Notes: generated by a model not told the origin, from the sequence alone. A stretch of DNA of 64,000 bases from Candida dubliniensis CD36 (GCF_000026945.1 NC_012867.1:1054001-1118000); one strand, 5' to 3'; counted from the first letter of the stretch, positions 31,164 through 42,528 are shown. Numbers and translations: made by a program.

Positions 31164-34100
31164 TTAATCGTCAGTGGGCATCTCTTCTATCATTCTAATT
31201 GCTCGATCATATTCTTCAAGAATAAAATCATTTATTTCTGTGCATGATTGAGTCACAATATCTTTACAATTAGCAGCACAATGTTCAATCCATTGTTTAA
31301 TAGTCATCTCTTCTTCTTCTTCAGGCATTTCAGCAATAAATTTAGTAAGATCTCCTGTTACATCATTATGTAAATCATATTCTGAACATGCCAAGTCTTT
31401 CAACTCATTTGCACTACTTTCAAGGAATTTTGTTTGTTCAATAAATTGTGACATTGGACGGAGTTGCCATTTTAGTGATGACGATGATTTTGGTGGTGAA
31501 GGTGGTTGCAATTTTTTCTTTTCTTCCACACTATTATCTTTATCATTGATGTTGCCGTTGCCGTTGTAATTATTCAATTTATGAATCTCTGTTAATGAAG
31601 AATTCATGCCTAAAGGTGATGTATCAAGACCACCAATTCCAAGAACATCTGGATAATGTTTCTCATCAATATCTAAGGAATCTTTGCTTTTTTTGATTTC
31701 TTTTAATTCTTTAACTATTTCTTGATTATTGGTTACCTTGGTTGGACTTTTGCTTGGCAATTCATTAATGCTATCTGGTGAATGATATGTGTCAACGTTC
31801 TTTGTTTTTGATGGAGAGTCATTTGGATCAGTGCTTTCTTCTAATGATTGATCATTGCTTGTAGTTATATCAGAGCTTCTTCGTACTGGAGATGCCTTTT
31901 GGTTGGTTTGTAGCTCTTCTGTTGAATCAATATTTAATTCCTCTTCTTCGTCCTCAGATTCAATTGATTCCTCCTCTTTCTCTTCTTCCTCTTCCTCTTC
32001 AATCAGAAAATCAGAATCATCAGTTTCGATGGTGTTCAGATCTTGTTCTACAATTGATTTCTTCTCTGAATCTTCGTGGTTGCCCTTATTCAGGATTAGC
32101 TCTTCTTTCTCATTTGTATTTGTCCTTGTTAAAGAATATTGTTCAGTGTCTTCTAACATCACTTTCAGAATTTCAGCATCAATTTGTTTGATATCTTGTA
32201 TGTAATTTGAGTAGCTGTCATTATCACTAGATTCGGGTTCAACAGCAAAACTGATTCTGGAGTTGTTGGAAGTACTAGTGGCCTGAATTTCAGCAATCTT
32301 TGGCTTTGGTGATTTCTCTAAAGATACAAAAGAATCTAGATCTTTCAAAATTAAGGATTCCTTCTTTGGAGAATTATCCACATCTTTTGTTGGGATATTA
32401 GAGTTTGGTAAACCCAGTGACTTAGTGATACCAAATACTAATTCTTCATCTGGATCTATAAACACATCCTTGTCATTCTTCGGGATTTTTTGCACGCCAT
32501 TTTTTGTTTTCGATAAACTGTTGTTGTTGGTAATAGTGTGATTATCATTCCTTTCAGTTTTGATTTCCTCTTCTATCACGTCCTCCTTTGACACGTTATT
32601 TTGTTTATGGTTTTTTGCAGAAGATGAGCCATCTTTTCTATTCACCATTGCTTCATTCTTGGGTGATATAAACTTATTTGGACTGCTTAAAACTTCTGCA
32701 GTTTCAAATGACATATCAAGAATATTCGGTTTGGAAAGTTTCTTTCGCTTTCTCTGTGAATTTTTCAAAGAATCCAAGAACCTAAATGGAGAGGTATTGG
32801 GCTCCTCAAATTTTCTTTTCGTAGATTCAAAGTTTTTGGTTTCTATTTGCCTTTGTGGTTCAGTGTCTCTTGGTTTTGTTTTTGTTTTCTTTGTTCTGGT
32901 ATCCTTCTTTTTAAATTTTTGGGGTTCAAGTAGATGAGCCAATGGTTCATTTTCAATCTTTTCTATGTGCTTCTCGTCGTATTCTAAGTTATCTTCAGTA
33001 TTGTCAAATAAAGTTTCTATAGGTATTGTTGACTTCTCCTTTTTACTGATAACAACACGTTTAGGTTTTTTGGTTTCAGATTTAGGTATGGTTTTGCTTT
33101 GGTTGGAAGTATCTGTCCCTCTTGTTGGTGCTCGAGATTTTGTTCTCTTTGGTTTCGTTTTATTGTTCTCTAGTTCTTGAGTGGTATCATCAAAATTTCC
33201 AGATATCTTAAACAGTGCATCTGAGGTATCTGCATATGATTCACTATTATCGTTACTTTGATATTCTGATTCGTCGTCTGAATCTTCTGAATTAAATTCT
33301 TCTTCCTCTATATTTGAATTTACATTATCCGTGTTTTTATTATCCGTTTCATTTAAATTTGAATTATAATCTTCTTGGATAACTGAAACAGATCCCTCTT
33401 TTTCTTTCTGTAAATTCAAAGTTGAATGTTTCCCTTCTTCTGTATTCGAATATTTATCTTCATTGTTATCCCTGTTTGAAAAGCTTGATTGTTTCGTTGA
33501 TATTGGTTCTGTTGGCTCATTGTTTTCCAGGAGAATTTCTGATTGTAACCGATCCTCCTCCTCCTCCTTATCGTTAGTCATAGCGTTTTTTACTTGATCC
33601 TGTAGGGACAATTCTTTTGAATTATGTTCTTCCACATCTACATCTTCCATTTCAATTTCATCCATCGGTATTTCATCATTATCATATACTACTTCTTCAA
33701 CTTCACTATCATTGTGGATTTTTATATCTCCTATACCATCAGTCCCATTTTCATCTGTAGACTCATTATATATTAATGAATTATCCATTTGTTCTTTCTC
33801 AATAGTTGAAGATTTTCTCTTGGAATTATCGTTTTTGCTTGATTTTTGAGATACTTCAATAAATTCTTGTAATAAATCTTCGTCGGGTAGCTTATCCCAA
33901 TAATCAACATTTCTATCTCTTTCTCCATATAATCTTTTAATCCTTTTCGATCTTCTATACGTAGGTCGGTCATCCTGTTCTATTATTGATAAATCTTGTG
34001 ATATATCTTTAACTGGGGTGGAAAAACTGTTATCAATCTTATTAACAGAAGCATTGTGTGCATCATTGTTAGTGATTTCCTGAGGTGGACTGCTCGATTT

Positions 34101-34955
34101 GGATAAAGGGTGAGTTGTCAAATTCTCAGATATATCTATTACGTCATCGTTGGGTCTGTTGTAATTGTCATTGACATTTTTAGAAGCATGAAAGCTCGCT
34201 AGCTCAATAACTTCCTGATCACTATTATTGCTAATACTTTCTTCCATAGACTCAACATCATTTATGTTATTTATTATTTTTGGATTTTCAAATTCTAAAC
34301 TACTCTTGTTGTCATCATGTTCATTGTTATACAAATCGAGGAAATAACAATAAGTGGATTCATTTCGTATATGCTCTTCAATAGGATCGTCATCTTCTTC
34401 CCAATAATCTAATGCACATTGACAATACATACATCGCACACGGTCATCTTCAATTGATCTTGGTGAATATATAAACCCTGCATGGGAAAGGGAATTTGAA
34501 TTAGGGATTGAATCAATTTTATCTAATGGATAATTCACATAAAATTGTTTCCTAAATTCAATAGTTTTAGAATGGAAAGGATCATTAAATAAATTATGAT
34601 TTTTCCAAAAATTTTTCAATTCATCACGGTTCAGATTAAAATTTGATATTATGTCATCTATATTGGCAATTAAACTCATGGGACAAGAAGAATTTCGACG
34701 TAAATGTTTGGTATTTATATTATCAACATCTTTGTTAGATTTTATAATTTCTGAATTACCACAATATGCACAAGTGATTCTGGTCTTACTCCTTGATGTG
34801 GGATTATAATAAAATCCTGATTCGATTAATCGATCAAAACTTTCAACATTACTGAATTCATCCCATGCCAATGATTTGTTGCCAACTTTTATTGGATCTT
34901 CAAATGTTTTTAGTCGATGATCTCGGTAGATCATCTCATGGTTGATATTTGCCAT
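31164..34955 (-). CDS. BIR1: Chromosomal passenger BIR-domain protein Bir1 (survivin-like)
   Basis: Survivin-type subunit of the chromosomal passenger complex (with Ipl1/Aurora B, Sli15 and Nbl1), acting in kinetochore biorientation. The 1263-residue protein has two N-terminal BIR repeats. The first (about residues 14-95) has CAYCGN and the later His and Cys of the zinc site (HLRRNSSC). The second (about 115-210) has CMYCQCALDYWEEDD and HIRNESTYC. The long acidic Ser-rich middle is disordered with many SP/TP sites, as in yeast Bir1. The conserved C-terminal segment (TIKQWIEHCAANCKDIV; EINDFILEEYDRAIRMIE) fits the region that binds the passenger partners. Acidic Glu/Ser codon runs keep antisense frames open. 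Confidence 0.92.
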   Translation of the reverse strand: MANINHEMIYRDHRLKTFEDPIKVGNKSLAWDEFSNVESFDRLIESGFYYNPTSRSKTRITCAYCGNSEIIKSNKDVDNINTKHLRRNSSCPMSLIANIDDIISNFNLNRDELKNFWKNHNLFNDPFHSKTIEFRKQFYVNYPLDKIDSIPNSNSLSHAGFIYSPRSIEDDRVRCMYCQCALDYWEEDDDPIEEHIRNESTYCYFLDLYNNEHDDNKSSLEFENPKIINNINDVESMEESISNNSDQEVIELASFHASKNVNDNYNRPNDDVIDISENLTTHPLSKSSSPPQEITNNDAHNASVNKIDNSFSTPVKDISQDLSIIEQDDRPTYRRSKRIKRLYGERDRNVDYWDKLPDEDLLQEFIEVSQKSSKNDNSKRKSSTIEKEQMDNSLIYNESTDENGTDGIGDIKIHNDSEVEEVVYDNDEIPMDEIEMEDVDVEEHNSKELSLQDQVKNAMTNDKEEEEDRLQSEILLENNEPTEPISTKQSSFSNRDNNEDKYSNTEEGKHSTLNLQKEKEGSVSVIQEDYNSNLNETDNKNTDNVNSNIEEEEFNSEDSDDESEYQSNDNSESYADTSDALFKISGNFDDTTQELENNKTKPKRTKSRAPTRGTDTSNQSKTIPKSETKKPKRVVISKKEKSTIPIETLFDNTEDNLEYDEKHIEKIENEPLAHLLEPQKFKKKDTRTKKTKTKPRDTEPQRQIETKNFESTKRKFEEPNTSPFRFLDSLKNSQRKRKKLSKPNILDMSFETAEVLSSPNKFISPKNEAMVNRKDGSSSAKNHKQNNVSKEDVIEEEIKTERNDNHTITNNNSLSKTKNGVQKIPKNDKDVFIDPDEELVFGITKSLGLPNSNIPTKDVDNSPKKESLILKDLDSFVSLEKSPKPKIAEIQATSTSNNSRISFAVEPESSDNDSYSNYIQDIKQIDAEILKVMLEDTEQYSLTRTNTNEKEELILNKGNHEDSEKKSIVEQDLNTIETDDSDFLIEEEEEEEKEEESIESEDEEEELNIDSTEELQTNQKASPVRRSSDITTSNDQSLEESTDPNDSPSKTKNVDTYHSPDSINELPSKSPTKVTNNQEIVKELKEIKKSKDSLDIDEKHYPDVLGIGGLDTSPLGMNSSLTEIHKLNNYNGNGNINDKDNSVEEKKKLQPPSPPKSSSSLKWQLRPMSQFIEQTKFLESSANELKDLACSEYDLHNDVTGDLTKFIAEMPEEEEEMTIKQWIEHCAANCKDIVTQSCTEINDFILEEYDRAIRMIEEMPTDD

Positions 34956-36776
34956 TGGGCTTTAAGGTATGTCGGGTGTAGAATACGTGGTATATATCTA
35001 CAATGCTAACTATAGTAATAATTGTATACAAAAATGGAGAGAGAAACAAAATAGAAACGCGATAAATTATTTTGTTTATTTTTTTTTTTTTTTGCACTAC
35101 CCGTATGGTATTGGTGTTGCTCCCAAGCACCATTAAAAGAAACGTCTTGAAAAACAACCAACTTTACTCCACATTTATGAATCTATATTTCTTATACTAA
35201 TAAAACAGTGTTTTTTATTGTAACTTCTTTTATTGTATGGAACGGTTTGGCTTGATTTGAGCTTTTTATTGTGCCATGATCTAGAAGTTGTAACTAATGG
35301 CTTGCCAACTAGGATGCTACCACTATTACTGACCAATCCATCAACTGGAGAATAGTATTATCAAACAAAATCAAGGAATTACTACTTTAAACTATTGTGT
35401 GTTCTTGTATGATTATTGTTAAATAAGGTTGTAAACACTAAGTAATGGAAATAGCAATCAATTCAATAGATTCTAAAGAATATTAAATGTTCATATAAGA
35501 TTTTGATAATCTATAAGTTCGAGCCTATCCAATATATTCCGATCGCCCGAAAATCTTTAACTAATCACAATTTTAAAATGGCCAATATTATAAATACGAA
35601 TTTGTCTATACATACATTTGTTCTTATGCTGTTAACTATATGTAATGCAGAGTGTTCTAAAAATTGCTATTGGACCTTCCTTTTGAATGTTGAAGAAAAC
35701 AATTTAACAAACAGTGGGATAGAACCATTGAGTTTGTCTATTTTACACCAAGTACTTTTGAAACGCAGTATTGTGTGATTTATTAGATTATTTAATTGTT
35801 TAACGTAGTTTTATTGTGTTTTGTTTTTTTCTTCCATATACCTTGAAGAAGAATAATCACACGATTTATTCCAAACGTAAAGACTCTCAGTTTTTGGTAC
35901 TGAATATCAGATTTATGGAATGCCAAGAGTTCTGTTAACTAGAATTGTATGATACGTGAAGCTTGATCTGTTGTTGTCGAATACTATGAACAAGATACAT
36001 TCGTTCAGTATGTGGCTCGTAATTGGCTAAACAAAATCGTCTAAAACCTAAATTAGCAAAATAGATCTTGAAGTGGGGATTTCACTAGTGTGTCTTTTGA
36101 ACTAAATAATTCAGTCTTTGTGTAGAATGGATAAATAATTTCCCTAAAGGCGAAATCACTTAGTGATCTAACCTTCCCCAGTCGATTTAGATGAAATTGT
36201 TGATATTGCTGACCTCGAAAAAAAGAATAAAGGGGAAAGTACCAACTAAAAGGAAGCTGCAAAAAGACAAAAGTTTTTTAATTTTCAACAAACTGCAGCT
36301 GCATCCGAGCATCTAAACGCTCCACAAAAAAAAAAAACCTTTTTACTTTGATTCCCTTTGTTGCTTTGTTTAATTCCCTATTGTCTTCAACTTACTATAC
36401 TATTCAAATTACCCCAGAAAAATAACTTAAAACGTAATATTGGAAATCGTGCTTTCCCTGTGGAGTTTGTGCCACAAATACTCTCAACAAGATACCGAGT
36501 TGACCACATTATTAGTAGTTGAGTTGTGGGGCTACAATTGATTCTGTCTTTATTTTTAGTCTGTATCATAGCCATTGTTCATACATCTTTGTCCTTCTCT
36601 TTGAACTTGAATAAGGCATTCTTGAAGTGCGTCATAACCATGTGGAGGGTCAAAACTATAAAAGCCCACCAAATATTCTCTTTTATTGTCTATTTGTTTT
36701 TGGCTTTTTTGTCACTTTCTTTATATAAACCATTTATAACGGTTCTTATTAAAATATTTGTTTAATAAGAAAAACA
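34956..36776. other. 1.8-kb intergenic region between BIR1 and the HGT gene
   Basis: Divergent promoters of BIR1 and the sugar transporter. A small frame from an ATG at 35578 to 35778 (66 codons) has a hydrophobic N-terminus (SIHTFVLMLLTICNAEC) but no recognised family; I treat it as unproven. A TATA box is listed separately. The length is typical of regulated sugar-transporter promoters in Candida. Confidence 0.45.
36657..36664 (+). promoter_or_regulatory. TATA box of the HGT gene
   Basis: TATAAAAG, 120 bases upstream of the ATG at 36777. It is a perfect TATA element in a long upstream region and fits an inducible transporter gene. Confidence 0.6.
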
Positions 36777-38757
36777 ATGCTGACGGGAGACTTGGAAGAC
36801 TTAGATATTCAAAAGCTTATAGTTGAAAAACGACTTGAGCAATCAGGTGGTTCTGGTCTTGCCACCATGAAGCGTAACAAGAGAGCACTTGGCACATGTT
36901 TATTTGTATCATTAGGTGGGATTTTGTATGGTTATAATCAAGGTATGTTTGGACAAGTATCAAGTATGCATTCTTTTGGTGAAACTGTAGGTATTGGTAA
37001 AATTCAAGATAATCCAACATTACAAGGTTTATTGACGTCAATCTTGGAATTAGGTGCTTGGGTTGGGGTATTGATGAATGGTTACTTGGCCGATGCATTC
37101 GGTCGACGTGCTTCTGTTGTTATAGGATGTATTTTATTTAATATTGGTGTCATTGTTCAGGCGGTTGCTCGTGATGCCAATTATGGTTATATTTTGGGTG
37201 GTCGTTTTGTTATTGGTCTTGGAGTCGGGGTGCTTTCCATGATTGTACCATTATACAATTCTGAAATTTCACGAGCAGAAATTAGAGGAGCAAACACTGC
37301 AATTTATCAACTTTCAATTACTTTTGGAATTATGATTTCATACTGGATCACTTATGGAACTAATTTCATTGGTGGGACAGGTGAGAATCAAAGTCAAGCT
37401 TCTTGGTTGGTCCCAATGTGTATTCAAGCAGTCCCAGCAATAATATTGGCAGTGTTTATCTATTCGTTTCCGGAATCACCTAGATGGTTAATCAATGTTG
37501 GCCAGGAAGATAAGGCATTGGAAGTTCTTGCTTGGTTGCGAGAAACAGAACAAGAAGATTTTAGTTTGCAAATTGAATTTCTAGAAATGAAAGCACAAAA
37601 AATATTTGAGCAAACACTTGAAACAGAAGCTTATCCACATTTGCAAGACGGAACAAAAATTTCCAAACTTAAAATCAATTTGAACCAATATAAATCAATG
37701 GTGACACATTTACCAACATTTAGGCGAGTGTCAGTGGCTTGTTTGACTATGGTGTTTCAACAATGGACGGGTGCGTATGTATATGTTATATCATTAACAA
37801 CAATCAAAATAGTTTTTGATTCTATCAATTTGCAACCAATATCCCTTTACTAACATTGCATTATAGAGTATGTTTACTTTGATCTTTTTTTTTTTTTATG
37901 TGTTGAAGATCTAATGGATCTTTTTTCATTGAGATCAGTTTTACTAACCTAATGCTTGTTTTTTTAGAATTTCATTTTATATTATGCGCCATTTATATTT
38001 GCTTCATTGGGTTTATCTGGAAATACAACTTCTTTACTTGCATCAGGAGTGGTGGGAATTGTTATGTTTGTATGCACTATTCCGGCTGTATTGTGGGTTG
38101 ACAAAGTTGGACGGAAACCACTTTTGATTTCAGGTGCATTGGTTATGGGGCTCTGTCATTTCATAGTAGCAGGTATTTTGGGAGGCTATAGTGACAACAT
38201 TGGCAGTCATAAAGCAGCAGGATGGGTGGCTGTTGTTTTCATTTGGGTTTTCGCTGGCGCCTTTGGTTATTCTTGGGGTATGTATAAAACTAATTTTTTC
38301 TTGGTTTCTCAATTATATATAGTACTAACATTATTTTAATCAAGGACCATGTTCATGGGTTATTGTGGCTGAAGTTTTCCCCTTGGGTATGAGAGCTAAA
38401 GGTGTATCACTTGGTTCAAGTTTCAATTGGTTAATGAATTTCTCGGTTGCAATTTCGACTCCTAAATTTGTCGCGAATGCTAAATACGGAGCCTATATTT
38501 TCCTTGGTTTGATGTGTGTTATTGGACTGTTGTATGTTTATTTCATGGTTCCAGAAACCAAGAATAAGACTTTAGATGAATTGGACGAAGTTTTCGGAGA
38601 CTTCACAGGTACTTCTAAAAAAGAATCTGAACTTCGTGAAAAAATACTTAAACAAGTTGGATTAGTTGAATTGCTTGTTGGGTCAGATAAAGAGTTGGAT
38701 TCTTTCGGTTCAAAACCTGAAGTTGAATATAAAGAAAAAGAAACACACAGTGAATGA
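36777..38757 (+). CDS. Sugar transporter, HGT/MFS family, two introns
   Basis: Twelve-helix major facilitator sugar transporter. Proposed exons: 36777-37778, 37968-38277, 38345-38757, giving 574 residues. Family motifs span all exons: GYNQGMFGQV, DAFGRR, GRFVIGLGVGVLS, PESPRWL (exon 1), NFILYYAPF, DKVGRK (exon 2), WVIVAEVFPLGMRAKG, VPETKNKTLDELDEVF (exon 3). Intron 2 is canonical (GTATGT donor, TACTAAC, CAAG acceptor; 67 bases). Intron 1 has TACTAAC and a T-rich TAG acceptor, but only a GTATAT donor keeps the frame; a GTATGT four bases earlier would shift it. The family normally has one residue between WTG and NF, whereas this model gives two (WTG-AY-NF). Substrate not inferable beyond hexose-like. 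Confidence 0.82.
37779..37967 (+). other. Intron 1 of the HGT gene (189 bases, non-consensus donor)
   Basis: GTATAT donor at 37779; branch point TACTAAC near 37942-37948; acceptor TTTTTTTAG ending at 37967. The reading frame is lost without removal (stop at 37851-37853). The consensus GTATGT at 37775 would give a frameshift with the same acceptor. Confidence 0.6.
38278..38344 (+). other. Intron 2 of the HGT gene (67 bases)
   Basis: GTATGT donor directly after TGG-G, TACTAAC branch point near 38322-38328, CAAG acceptor ending at 38344. Splicing joins G|GA to give WGPCSW, as expected for the family. Confidence 0.92.
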
Positions 38758-38980
38758 TTGATTCTTTCTACTATATATTTATTTGGAAAACTTTTTGATT
38801 ATTTAGATTCTTTTAATGGATAAAACGCGTCTTCTGTGTTTTGTAGTGTATGTATTTTAGATAGTATATAACAATAATTATTATACGAAAATAAGAAACT
38901 GTTGGTCAACAAATGAATCCATCAGAGTGCAATGCTTTGGGGATATTCAATAAAAATCATAAATAGTGATAATAAGGTCC

Positions 38981-38988
38981 CACGTGAC
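38981..38988. promoter_or_regulatory. CACGTGAC element
   Basis: Cbf1/bHLH-type E-box between the convergent HGT and VMA13 genes, 38 bases from the VMA13 stop. Its location in 3' flanking DNA makes a promoter role doubtful. Confidence 0.25.
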
Positions 38989-39025
38989 TAACATATACAC
39001 GCCATACCCTTCCTTGTATCTCCAA

Positions 39026-40523
39026 CTAAAAATTGTGGCCAACCAACAATTGAATTGTTTTCAAAGCTTGATATTTCAATTCGTTATCACCTTGGCTATT
39101 ATCCAAAAATGTCATAATCAATAACTTATATTGACCTCCCTTCTCAGTGTTTATAAATGTGATTAAATCTTTTCCTAAGTTCTTGATCAAAAACTGTAAA
39201 TCATTTAATAGAATCACATTAATGGTAGTGCTATCATTAGTGTTGGAAATCAAGATTTCGAAAATCCTCTTAACTAACTTATAATTTGAGTCTTTGAATT
39301 TACCACTATTTTCCAACCAAAATTCGGTTGATTTGTGTGTAGGAGAGGCCCAACTTATAAGTTTAGGGTTTTCTAATTCTGTCAAATATTCGTCAAATGA
39401 AGTCAATTTTTGGGTAACAATTTCTTGTAAATTATCATATAAATAATTCAAATCATTGGATAACTCTTCATCACTGCCATTGGAGGCAAATTTTCTTTCC
39501 CTTAAAGTGTTGACAGTGTTTAAGGCATCACTAAATAATAACACTTTGATTACTTTGAACTGCTCTTGTGAGGATATAGTGATGTCAACAAAATTTTTCA
39601 AAATTGCTACGGCAACACGAACAATCTTCAATTTGATCGAATCTTTAGCGATAGACAAGAGGTTACCTACCAATTGTGGGAAATTATGAATCAATGATCT
39701 ATTGATTGGAGCAGTGTATGATAAAACCCAAACCACCAATAAGATGTTGTAAGAAAGTTGTAATCCAATGGAATTAGGATTTTTGGCCAGTTTTTCAATC
39801 AAATTGTTTATTGGCTTAAAATTGGTGAGAAGGTTATTGTTTTGATAAACAAGTTTAAATGGCTTGACAATTAATAGATCTTGTAATAATTGGACTCCAA
39901 TAAATTGATAATTGGAATCGGCTGAATCACCAATTAAATATGACAATACACTAAATATTTTGATTAAAACTTCATCGTCATTGATAGTTTTAACTTTGCC
40001 CAACAAAATTTCAAGATTATACAATGCCAAACTTTTAATTAAATTGTCTTTATTGTCTAAATGATTGATGAATGGAATGTAAGGCAATGACTTGTCGACT
40101 TCAGATAATTTCAAAACTGCATCTAAAAATTCAGGTACATCTAAAAGTAAATCATTAATTAAAGCTAAAATATTTTTCAAAACATCGTCTTTACTATCAA
40201 CACGATTTAAAACGTTTAATAAACATTTGGAATATAAATCTAATTGTCCTTTGACTGTGTTGTTTCTATTTTCAATTGACTGTTTCTCCAATAATTTAAT
40301 GTGATTGGCATCATCTTCGGAGACCACTCCTGACCTAGCCAAACCTTCCCATGGGATTATTCTTTCTTTGATTATTTTCTTAGAATCAAACAAAAAAGTA
40401 CTGTCAATAACTAATGGGGTCTGTATGTTAATTCAAATTGTTAGTAAAAAAAAAAAAAAAATGATATAAAGCAAGTTTATGTTTTGTTTCAGTAAATTAA
40501 TAACATACGTATCCTTCAGACAT
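39026..40523 (-). CDS. VMA13: V-ATPase subunit H (Vma13), one intron
   Basis: Regulatory H subunit of the vacuolar proton ATPase V1 sector, which activates V1Vo and silences free V1. Exons are complement 40509-40523 and 39026-40420; total 469 residues. The first exon codes only MSEGY. Splicing TAC|ACC restores the conserved start TPLVIDSTFLFDSKKI, without which the frame has no ATG near the conserved N-terminus. The body is an armadillo-like repeat protein; the C-terminal segment (NPKLISWASPTHKSTEFWLENSGKF) is the most conserved part of the family. Intron signals are textbook: GTATGT, TACTAAC at 40440-40446 (minus) and CAG. Confidence 0.94.
40421..40508 (-). other. VMA13 intron (88 bases)
   Basis: On the minus strand: donor GTATGT (40508-40503), branch point TACTAAC (40446-40440), acceptor CAG (40423-40421). 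An A-run on the plus strand gives a T-rich tract before the branch point. Confidence 0.92.
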
Positions 40524-41090
40524 GTTCAATTGGATATTATAATTATGTAAAGAGGGTATTTAAAAAGATAGATATTCTCCTTCTCTTTTTTCTAATTTCT
40601 ATAGGATGAATGTTGAACCAAACAGAAATAGAATCAGTGAAACAGTCTTTGGAGATTTCGTCGATAAAACTCTCACACCGAAGAAAAAAAAAAAATCTCT
40701 ATACTTATCCCTAACAAGTAGATAAATTAATTAAGAGAGAATTTATTGCAACCATACACGACCTAGTCCAAGATTAGAATACACCGTTGGATTCAAAACA
40801 GCTTCTAATATGGATTTCACAGTTTGGCCGGTCAATTCATTTTATGATATAAGCTCCAGTGCTATTGTCTCTGAATACTAGAATGGCAGACAGTATTAAA
40901 CTTTGATTTTTACGGAAAAGTTTGGTTGTATAATCTGTCAATCACACCGGTCTTCTAATATAATTAAAAAAAAAATTCAAGATACCATACAACTTAGTAT
41001 ATACCTATCCAAATGACTGTCTATGTATGATAAGATATTATTAACATAAATTGTTCTCTTTACTATGTAATAGTTTAAAAAAAAAAATAT
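40524..41090. other. VMA13 promoter side
   Basis: About 570 bases with no gene seen; it lies between VMA13 and the 3' end of the first tRNA-His gene. Confidence 0.5.
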
Positions 41091-41185
41091 TGCCATCACC
41101 AAGAATCGAACTTGGGTCTAATCGGGTTTGCATTTGTAGTGTTCTACACCACAACGATTTATAATGACCACTATACTATGATGGC
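41091..41185 (-). tRNA. tRNA-His (GTG) with a 23-base intron, copy 1
   Basis: The minus strand reads GCCATCA..TGATGGC plus discriminator A, with D arm GTATAGTGGTCA, anticodon stem AATCG/CGATT, loop TTGTGG with anticodon GTG, and T arm CCAAG-TTCGATT-CTTGG. The sequence closely follows yeast tRNA-His. Exon 1 is 41185-41149, the intron 41148-41126, exon 2 41125-41091. An A-run on the plus strand just left of 41091 gives the T-run terminator for RNA polymerase III. The intron lies one base 3' of the anticodon, the standard eukaryotic site. Confidence 0.93.
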
Positions 41186-42528
41186 TAACACGTGAGAGTT
41201 CGAAACCAATAATCAAATCAAACAATATTATTTATAAATAATTGTTATTTATTAATCATGTGTTAGAATTAAGTTTCACCTTGTTAAGTTTTTTAAAAAT
41301 TGAACCGTAAAGAATCAGCTGATTTGTCAACGCAACTTATATACATGAGATGTTACATTTACATTGAAATATATTAAAAAAGAAAAGAAATTATTATTAA
41401 TTGTTGTTGTTGTAGAATTTTGAAGATTACTATGTTCTTTAATGTGTTAACTGGTTATTCCTCTTAAATAGAACCAGTTATAGATATAATTGAATTGATA
41501 GAGAACGATAATAAAACTGATGGAAAAGTATAGTATAAAGTATTAAGGTGATACTCCATACTGAATATATTTAGAACGTTAGTTCTTCATTAATTAGTGG
41601 CTAGTCTAAAGGGAATTCTGCAGTACTTATAATTCCCTTCCTCTTTCTAACACACTCTTCACATTATGATTAATCCCCGCTCTTGTGGACAAGTGCCGAG
41701 GATTAACACACCCGTTAGTTAAGTCTCTTCCTATATATTCTATTTCATACGTAAATCACAATAACATATTAATTTATTATATTCAGTTTAACCCCTCAGT
41801 ATAATATCTTTCAACTGTGGGGATTCGTCTTTGTGCTTGCATTACTTATATCACAACATAATGCAACCATACAAAATTTTGAAAACTATAAAAGGGAGCT
41901 AGGGTGACATTTTTTCATTCCCAAAGAAAAATCTTCTTTTTTTCTGATACTAACCAAATCACTTCTTTTATGCAATTCTGTAAGGGCTATGAATTCTCCT
42001 TCTGTCGTGCTAAGTGCAATACAAGTTGTGTTTTGGATTTCCAACTTATTAGAGCTCCAGCATATACATTCTAATGGATTTGAAATGTCTTGATGGTGTA
42101 TGCTATATCGAATCGGCAGGCGTTTGAAGCAAAGATTAATTTACCAACGATGGATCTGTATTCTGGATTACAAAACCATTATTTACTAATCAATTACAAA
42201 TCAATAGCGAGTCAATTCTATAGAAATTGACCTATAGTTTAGAACTTTATTTATATAAAGACCCAATATAAGTCATTAGTATTGTTATTAGCTAAATCAA
42301 TCATATATTCTTCCTCTCTGAAAGCAAAATAAATTGGCATAACAAGTTTAGACCTTTTGTGGTACAAGTTCTGTCAATAGATTCAACATTGAAAAACTTT
42401 CATACCACCTAGGTATCTGTAGTTCGTGGTATCTGAATATATTTCAAACTCTAAATATCTACTAAATACATTTGAAGAGTTGTTAATTCATTTGGGATGT
42501 AAAAAAAAAAGTTAATAAGAAAAAAAAA
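41186..42528. other. Region between the two tRNA-His genes
   Basis: Contains a possible solo LTR (41261-41766, listed separately) and a promoter-like TATAAAAG at 41887-41894. That box is followed by a 34-codon Cys-containing ORF (41970-42074), discussed in the findings. No other gene is seen. Confidence 0.4.
41261..41766. mobile_element. Possible solo LTR upstream of tRNA-His
   Basis: A 506-base segment begins TGTTAGAATT and ends AATAACA, giving TGTTA/TAACA termini as in LTRs of yeast retrotransposons. It starts 76 bases upstream of a tRNA gene, a preferred integration zone for such elements. I found no target-site duplication and no second copy in the window, so the call is weak. Confidence 0.25.

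Noticed and set aside
31855..33180. Several plus-strand Ser-rich ORFs inside BIR1
   Set aside because: They are antisense shadows of Glu/Asp/Ser-rich coding sequence in BIR1.
35503..35778. ORF upstream of the HGT gene with a signal-like start
   Set aside because: The track start is TTG and the inner ATG gives 66 residues without a recognisable mature domain. It lies within a probable transporter promoter.
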